A DNA stretch of 9,795 nucleotides from JBBRUG01 sp038247995 (GTDB lineage Bacteria; Chloroflexota; Chloroflexia; Chloroflexales; Chloroflexaceae), in the NCBI GenBank assembly GCA_038247995.1, contig JBBRUG010000230.1:1-9795 (forward strand), read 5' to 3'. A model generated the notes under the pieces. It searched no databases, was not told where the DNA came from, and saw nothing but the letters and a program-made list of their open reading frames with translations. The position numbers and the translations under genes are program-made. Positions within the stretch are counted from its first letter, which is position 1, and each line of letters opens with the position of its first letter. Of the stretch, positions 5,947-9,795 are shown one piece after another.

Positions 5947-6897
5947 TCAGGTCTGGGCTGCACGCGCAATCAGTTCGCTAATCGTGTCGGCAGTCACGTC
6001 GCGGTAGCTGCGGCCATCGGCGATGTGAACCGATGCGTCGCGGTAGCTCTTGCGGCCGGTATGCACCATCGGCCCCAGGCAGATCCGCACGATCCGGCCC
6101 TGGGCCAACGCCTGGTTCCAAGGGCTGCCCCGCATAATCGGCCAGCGTGCCGGAAAGATCCAGTCGCTCAGGTTATGCGTACGGTCGGCCGTGCCATAAA
6201 GATGCGTTAGCCGCGTAATCATTTCCAGGCTGCCGTTGGAGTTCATCACGCCGCCCAGCGAGATTACCTGTACCGGGGCCTGTAAGGTTGCCTGCACATA
6301 GCCCGCTGTGGCGAGGGCGATCTGCCCACCGCCGCTGTAGCCTAACAATGTGATCGCCGCGCCGCTGCCGGGCACGTAGCCGTGGCGTACCAACCCTTGC
6401 AGGATCATTTCGGCCACACTGTAGTTGTAGACATGGCCGTAACGTCGGTCGGCCGAGACGGTGAGGTGGAGCATGTTGCGCAGGTTGATCAGTTGGCCGA
6501 AGCGCTTGAGCGGGCCACCTTTCCGCAGGCGCTCCTGATTCACCCAGGCCCAGAACCAACCGAGCCGTCGTTGGCTCGTCATGCTCAAGTTTTGAACCGA
6601 GAAACCGAAAACGTCGCTGATCACTACCAGGCCCGGTACGCGGGCGGCGATTTCCGCCAGCAGATCGCTCTCATAGCGGGTCTGGTACTCGCCAGAGATG
6701 TCGCCAATTCCCGAAAGGTAAATCAGGAACGGGCCGGGCGTTGGCTTGGCTGGGGCCGGGGTTGGGGCCGGCGGTAGCACCACCTTCGTGCGGCGCGACC
6801 AACCCGCCCACCAGGTCAGCACCGAGATCGGGACGGCCACCGCCGCGATGATCAGCACAATCGTTAGCGCCGCGCCGAACCAGAAGAGGGTGGTCAT
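5947..6897 (-). CDS. Membrane-anchored alpha/beta-hydrolase-like protein of unknown function
   Basis: The 316-residue product begins with one membrane helix (about 8-32) and a Pro/Ala/Thr linker (41-56), then a soluble domain. That domain starts with a beta strand and loop, FLIYLSGIGDISGEY, and carries the nucleophile-elbow motif GYSGGG with S188, set in ITLLGYSGGGQIALATAGY, as in serine hydrolases of the alpha/beta fold. Possible acid and base are D238 (GTADRTH) and H279 (MVHTGRKSY), assigned only by order. No lipase or thioesterase subfamily is recognised. The ATG at 6897 overlaps the stop of the upstream membrane-protein gene as ATGA, which implies translational coupling. A longer frame reaching 7299 is an artefact of overlap with that gene. 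Substrate unknown; the GGG after the serine is also seen in some carbohydrate esterases and lipases. Confidence 0.75.
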   Translation of the reverse strand: MTTLFWFGAALTIVLIIAAVAVPISVLTWWAGWSRRTKVVLPPAPTPAPAKPTPGPFLIYLSGIGDISGEYQTRYESDLLAEIAARVPGLVVISDVFGFSVQNLSMTSQRRLGWFWAWVNQERLRKGGPLKRFGQLINLRNMLHLTVSADRRYGHVYNYSVAEMILQGLVRHGYVPGSGAAITLLGYSGGGQIALATAGYVQATLQAPVQVISLGGVMNSNGSLEMITRLTHLYGTADRTHNLSDWIFPARWPIMRGSPWNQALAQGRIVRICLGPMVHTGRKSYRDASVHIADGRSYRDVTADTISELIARAAQT

Positions 6898-7490
6898 GGA
6901 GCAATCTCGTCGCTGGGCGCGTACCCAGGAATGACGCGGGGGAGGTCGCTGCTGCGGGGTGGGCGCTGGCTTTGCACCAGCGTAGCCCACAGCCGTTGCC
7001 CTAGCAAGGCTGCCGGATCGCTGAGCAACCAGCCGACAAAAGCGACCAGCAATGCGCCAAACCCGGCAGACAGGGCCGCCTGCCCGAGCGTGAGCCCGAG
7101 TGAAGCAAGTACTGTAAAGCCGATCCCAAAGCTCCAGAGCCGTAGGATCACCCGGATCAGCGGGCCAACCAGCGGCAACAGGGTCAAGACGCCGAACAGA
7201 AATGGCGCATACGCTGCGCTGATCACATAGAAGAAGTGCGGCAGCGCATTCGTCATGCCGAAAAGGGTTGTGGCGACGAACCACGCTCCCCAGACCCAAA
7301 GCGCGGCGCTGAGCAGGAAGAGCAGCGTCGAAGCCAGCAGACTCAGCACGAAAGCCCGCACCGTAATCCGATTGACGAGCAATCCGACCGTGCGCGTGCC
7401 CACGCCGTCGGAGAGCCCGGCGAGAAAGATCAGCGCCGTCGCCGCAGCCAGGCCGTAGGGCCTACTAAGAAACTCAATGATGTCGAGCAT
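6894..7490 (-). CDS. Polytopic membrane protein, Yip1-like in layout
   Basis: The 198-residue protein is strongly hydrophobic, with about five membrane segments: roughly 13-29, 46-76, 86-110, 117-134 and 137-157. A soluble, proline-containing tail follows (175-198). The loop GTRTVGLLVNRITVRAFVLSLL after the first helix resembles conserved hypothetical Yip1-type membrane proteins that I recall from Chloroflexota and cyanobacteria; this is recognition by eye only. It is the first gene of a two-gene unit and ends in TGA inside the ATGA overlap with the hydrolase-like gene. The two products probably act together at the membrane. The start at 7490 has only a weak purine-rich stretch upstream. Function unknown. 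Confidence 0.75.
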   Translation of the reverse strand: MLDIIEFLSRPYGLAAATALIFLAGLSDGVGTRTVGLLVNRITVRAFVLSLLASTLLFLLSAALWVWGAWFVATTLFGMTNALPHFFYVISAAYAPFLFGVLTLLPLVGPLIRVILRLWSFGIGFTVLASLGLTLGQAALSAGFGALLVAFVGWLLSDPAALLGQRLWATLVQSQRPPRSSDLPRVIPGYAPSDEIAP

Positions 7491-7547
7491 TGTTCATGCT
7501 TTCGTCGGGGCGCTACACCGCACGGGCGGGGTGCCGGCGGCACGGAC

Positions 7548-7575
7548 ACTATACTATATCCCGCCGCGTTCTCAT
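7548..7575 (-). promoter_or_regulatory. Possible promoter for the membrane protein/hydrolase pair
   Basis: On the minus strand TATAGT at 7553-7548 is a good -10 box. ATGAGA at 7575-7570 is a partial -35 box, 16 bases upstream. A second TATAGT overlaps at 7558-7553. The predicted leader is about 50 bases and contains the small hairpin GTGCC-GGC-GGCAC (7531-7543). Confidence 0.35.
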
Positions 7576-7651
7576 TGCATTTGTAGTAGTTCATGCTTCA
7601 TTCGGGCCGCTGCGGGCTCAATTATTGGTGCGAAGGTGTCTATTTTGAGGG

Positions 7652-7680
7652 TTGTCCCCGCCATGGGGCTGCGCTACGAT
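7652..7680 (+). promoter_or_regulatory. Possible sigma-70 promoter for the LURP-one/DUF6325 pair
   Basis: TTGTCC at 7652-7657 and TACGAT at 7675-7680 are separated by exactly 17 bases, each matching the consensus at four of six positions. Transcription would start near 7687, giving a leader of about 30 bases before the ATG at 7719 with its AAGGAG. Confidence 0.4.
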
Positions 7681-7718
7681 GATCATGCACCCTTCAAAAC
7701 GCATAAGGAGCATAACCC

Positions 7719-8282
7719 ATGATCCGTGGACGACGTGAGGAACGGCGCGAGGAGCGCCGGGATGAACGCGCGACATTTGGCCGTCGCGGCACTGCGACGC
7801 GCTACCGGATGCGCCAGCGCCTAGTGGCCATCGGCGACGACTTCTGGATCGAAGATTCTGACGGCAAGCGGGCTTTCAAGGTGGACGGCAAGGCGCTGCG
7901 CATTCGCAAAACGCTCAGCTTTCAGGATCTTCAGGGCCAGGAGCTGTGCCGGATCCAGGAACGGATGCTGCGCGTGCGCGACACAATGGAGATCGAAGGC
8001 CCCGGCGGCCAGCGCATGGCCGTGGTGCGCAAGGCGCTGATCACGCCGATTCGCGATCGTTGGACGGTGAAAGTCGGCGATGGCCCCGATCTGGAAGTGC
8101 GCGGTAACGTGCTTCATCACGAGTACACGATCGGCGCCGATAGCACAAGAGTTGCTGAAGTCTCGAAGAAGTGGTTCCGCGTCCGCGACAACTACGGCGT
8201 GGCGATCGAACCCAGCCAGAACGATGTTTTGATCCTGGCCGTCACGGTTGTCATTGACATGATGGCCCACGGTGGCCGGTAA
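7719..8282 (+). CDS. LURP-one-related (YxjI / tubby-like fold) protein
   Basis: The 187-residue protein starts with an unusual, highly charged run rich in Arg and Glu (residues 3-17), followed by a LURP-one-related domain at about 28-185. That domain shows the expected short beta-strand pattern: YRMRQRLVAIGDDFWIEDSDG, then AFKVDGKALRIRKTLSFQD, RIQERMLRVRDTMEIEG, and HHEYTIGADSTRVAEVSKKW followed by FRVRDNYGV and a final hydrophobic strand or helix, LILAVTVVIDMM. The fold is related to phospholipid scramblases and tubby, and in bacteria its role is mostly unknown. Start: ATG at 7719 with AAGGAG eight bases before. The DUF6325-like gene follows after 27 bases on the same strand, so they are probably co-transcribed. 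Confidence 0.85.
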   Translation: MIRGRREERREERRDERATFGRRGTATRYRMRQRLVAIGDDFWIEDSDGKRAFKVDGKALRIRKTLSFQDLQGQELCRIQERMLRVRDTMEIEGPGGQRMAVVRKALITPIRDRWTVKVGDGPDLEVRGNVLHHEYTIGADSTRVAEVSKKWFRVRDNYGVAIEPSQNDVLILAVTVVIDMMAHGGR

Positions 8283-8309
8283 CGCTCACCTTAGCAAAGG
8301 AACATGCAC

Positions 8310-9137
8310 ATGAAAATCGGTCCGATCCAGGTGATCGTATTCGCCTTCGACAGTATCGACAAGTTCAAAGGCCAGATCCAGCACGAACTTGATGAACTAC
8401 GCGGCCACGGCCTGATTCGCGTGATCGACCTGCTGTTGCTAATGAAAGAGCACGATGGTACGGTACACGGCATTCAGTCGAGCGACGTATTTGATGCTGA
8501 AAACATCCAGTTAGGGACGGTGTTGGAACAGATGCTTGCCGAGCGCGGCGCTGATCCCGCGCAGGCCGATCTGAGCATTTTCCTGGACGATCTCGAGGCC
8601 AGCGCTGAGGGTTTGGGCGTCGGCCTGGCAGAAATTCAGGCAGTCGCCGCCGAGATTGTGCCGGGCACGGCGGTGGCGCTGTTGCTGGTTGAGCATGCCT
8701 GGGCGATTGGCCTGACGAGCGCGATCCGCAGCGCCGATGGGCGCATGGTGGCGCAAGGCTTTCTGACCCAGGATGCCCTGCTGGTGGTTGGCCAGGAATT
8801 AAACGCGATTGTTGAGGCGGAAGTGGCCATCGAGCGCGCCGATGCGATCCGTGGGGCGGCGATGCTCGACGCGCTCACTACGGTTGTCGCCGCCGAAGAG
8901 GTGCAGCAAGCGGCCCTTGCGCAGGCTGTTGCTACTGTCGTTGGTGTGGAAGCCTTCCGCACAACAGTGGCCGCCGAGGCGGTACGGGCGCTGATCGTCG
9001 CCGGTGTGCTTGAGGAGGCGGCTGCTCCGGCAGCGCTAGCCACGCTCGTGCATGCCGAACTGATCACGGATGCAGCCCTGGACGAAGCCGTACACGCCGC
9101 CGAGCTTGCAGCGGCGGAACTTGCCCAGGAGTGGTAA
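8310..9137 (+). CDS. DUF6325/DUF1269-like protein with Ala-rich C-terminal extension
   Basis: From the ATG at 8310 the protein has 275 residues. Residues 1-175 resemble the DUF6325/DUF1269 type: IGPIQVIVFAFDSIDKFKGQ, ELDELRGHGLIRVID, a divergent acidic middle, then a helix with VPGTAVALLLVEHAWAIGL and RMVAQGFLTQDALLVVG. Residues 180-275 are an Ala/Val/Glu-rich helical extension in which about every second or third residue is alanine, with two SHOCT-like short segments (ALIVAGVLEEAA and LVHAELITDAALDEA). I chose 8310 over the ATG at 8304 because AAAGGA lies eight bases ahead of 8310 but only two ahead of 8304. The protein has no signal peptide or clear membrane helix. Function unknown; pairing with the LURP-one gene suggests a joint role, possibly in envelope stress. 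Confidence 0.75.
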   Translation: MKIGPIQVIVFAFDSIDKFKGQIQHELDELRGHGLIRVIDLLLLMKEHDGTVHGIQSSDVFDAENIQLGTVLEQMLAERGADPAQADLSIFLDDLEASAEGLGVGLAEIQAVAAEIVPGTAVALLLVEHAWAIGLTSAIRSADGRMVAQGFLTQDALLVVGQELNAIVEAEVAIERADAIRGAAMLDALTTVVAAEEVQQAALAQAVATVVGVEAFRTTVAAEAVRALIVAGVLEEAAAPAALATLVHAELITDAALDEAVHAAELAAAELAQEW

Positions 9138-9198
9138 GACAAGGTTTCAGGAGGCAGGCGGGAACGCCACCCCTCTGTAAATAGTTTTTGCGCAGCGC

Positions 9199-9648
9199 CT
9201 ACTGATTTTCGAGCTCAGTAATCAGCGCTTTCATTTCTGCAATCTCTGCGCGCTGGGTTTCAATAATTGTGTTGGCAAGCGCTTGAACCCGCAGGTCGGT
9301 GATGTTTGCGCGCTCGCTGGTAAGCATTGCAATCGAATGATGGGGGATCATGGCCTTCATCCACGCGGCATCATTTACCGTTGCCTGGCTCCGGACGAGC
9401 CAGAGGGTGAGGCCGAACACTGCAATGCTGCTGGCAAAAATTGCCAGATTTACCCGCTTCTGCTTATACATGCCTTGCATAAATGCCAGCATAATGATCG
9501 CCATCGCTGCGCCCATCATCAACGCCATATAGGCGCGAGTCTCACTAAAAAAGACATGATCCAGTTGGTAGGTATTTGAATACATCAGCCCAAACATCAC
9601 TAAGGTTGATGTCGTAATCATCGCCGCAAACCTGGCATACGAGTTCAT
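9199..9648 (-). CDS. DUF305 family membrane protein
   Basis: The 149-residue protein has three membrane segments (about 7-24, 39-59, 67-85) followed by a DUF305 domain (about 92-147) whose helices carry the Met/His set typical of the family: W96, M97, M100, H103, H104 and M108 in WMKAMIPHHSIAML, and M139 in EIAEMKAL. DUF305 proteins are often found with copper and other metal resistance genes, and the paired histidines with methionines suggest metal binding; that role is inferred. Start ATG at 9648 has AGG about eight bases upstream. The gene points toward the plus-strand DUF6325-like gene (61 bases between the ends, no strong terminator seen), and the transposon remnant lies just upstream. 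No metal transporter is visible in the window. Confidence 0.85.
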   Translation of the reverse strand: MNSYARFAAMITTSTLVMFGLMYSNTYQLDHVFFSETRAYMALMMGAAMAIIMLAFMQGMYKQKRVNLAIFASSIAVFGLTLWLVRSQATVNDAAWMKAMIPHHSIAMLTSERANITDLRVQALANTIIETQRAEIAEMKALITELENQ

Positions 9649-9663
9649 AACTTAGCCTGCTAC

Positions 9664-9694
9664 TTTCTACGTACCCGAAAGTACGCGCTAGAAA
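9664..9694. repeat. Bulged hairpin resembling an IS200/IS605 right end
   Basis: TTTCTACGTAC at 9664-9674 pairs with GTACG (9681-9685) and TAGAAA (9689-9694), with a CGC bulge between them and the loop CCGAAA. Eleven paired bases with one bulge suit the subterminal imperfect palindromes of IS200/IS605 elements, which the single-strand transposase recognises. It lies just after the TnpB-like coding end. It could alternatively be a terminator for that gene, although no T-run follows. Confidence 0.4.
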
Positions 9695-9702
9695 TTCCTG
9701 CT

Positions 9703-9795
9703 TCATCCCAGCGTGCCATCCGAGGATGGTCTTACCGTCAGTCCACAGGCCGGTTTTACGTCTCGACGTAGCCACAACCGAGACGGCTGGTTCAG
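9703..9795 (-). mobile_element. Putative C-terminus of an IS200/IS605-type TnpB (runs off the right edge)
   Basis: The minus-strand frame entering from the right edge reads LNQPSRLWLRRDVKPACGLT followed by VRPSSDGTLG, then TGA at 9705-9703. The pattern ACG-x-x-VRP near the end followed by a KQE motif is typical, as I recall it, of TnpB tails from these insertion sequences. Here the KQE part (G-M-K-Q-E-F) is present but in a neighbouring frame, so a one-base indel seems to have shortened the protein. The bulged hairpin at 9664-9694 follows immediately, where the element's right end would lie. TnpB is an RNA-guided nuclease that aids retention of these elements; the catalytic part is not in the window. 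The identification rests on a short stretch. Confidence 0.42.

Noticed and set aside
6898..7299. Upstream extension of the hydrolase-like frame
   Set aside because: It is the alternate frame of the polytopic membrane protein. The hydrophobic pattern and the ATGA overlap show that the hydrolase starts at 6897.
8636..9142. 168-codon minus-strand open frame rich in Ala and Ser
   Set aside because: It is antisense to the Ala-rich tail of the DUF6325-like gene; GC-rich repetitive coding produces such frames by chance.
9138..9198. GGCG-GGAA-CGCC hairpin and a T-run between convergent genes
   Set aside because: The stem is only 4 bp and the T-run lies about 15 bases away, so it does not make a convincing terminator.
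9545..9775. 76-codon minus-strand open frame beginning MATSRRKTGL
   Set aside because: It overlaps the DUF305 gene in another frame over its second half and has no family likeness as a whole. Its only interesting part, the KQE segment, fits the tail of the TnpB-like frame after a frameshift.

Overview
The window looks like a piece of a GC-rich Chloroflexota-type chromosome. This rests on gene content as I recall it (a DUF305 membrane protein, a DUF6325-like protein, a LURP-one-like protein, a truncated AraC/cupin-type regulator) and on GC-rich palindromic repeats ending in GGGTGAGGG. No rRNA or other phylogenetic marker is present, so the assignment is tentative.

Left part (1-1972, all minus strand). 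The first codons of L-rhamnose isomerase (rhaA) run off the left edge. They are preceded by a palindromic repeat. Next comes a scar in which the DNA-binding part of a LacI-type repressor runs directly into the last ~88 codons of an enolase-superfamily sugar-acid dehydratase. An intact iron-dependent alcohol dehydrogenase of the hydroxyacid-oxoacid transhydrogenase type follows. The scar suggests a former sugar-catabolic locus that lost a segment by deletion.

Middle part (2084-5850). A class I methyltransferase on the plus strand breaks off at a GC-rich hairpin. Facing it is an intact PAS-PAS-GAF hybrid sensor histidine kinase on the minus strand. Its upstream region holds a 21-bp tandem repeat that resembles a sigma-54 promoter. 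Upstream of that lie a C-terminally truncated metallo-beta-lactamase-fold protein and an AraC-type regulator that lacks its sensory N-terminus. Five of the genes between positions 182 and 5850 are broken, so this stretch appears to be decaying.

Right part (5947-9795). A polytopic membrane protein and a membrane-anchored alpha/beta-hydrolase-like protein overlap by ATGA on the minus strand. Divergent from them, a LURP-one-like (tubby-fold) protein and a DUF6325-like protein with an Ala-rich C-terminal extension form a tight plus-strand pair with good ribosome binding sites. A minus-strand DUF305 membrane protein comes next. The right edge carries what looks like the C-terminus of an IS200/IS605-type TnpB followed by a bulged terminal hairpin.

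The best candidates for undescribed biology are the two tight gene pairs of unknown function (membrane protein/hydrolase and LURP-one/DUF6325) and the duplicated sigma-54-like element in front of the kinase. No defence system, CRISPR array or RNA gene was seen.
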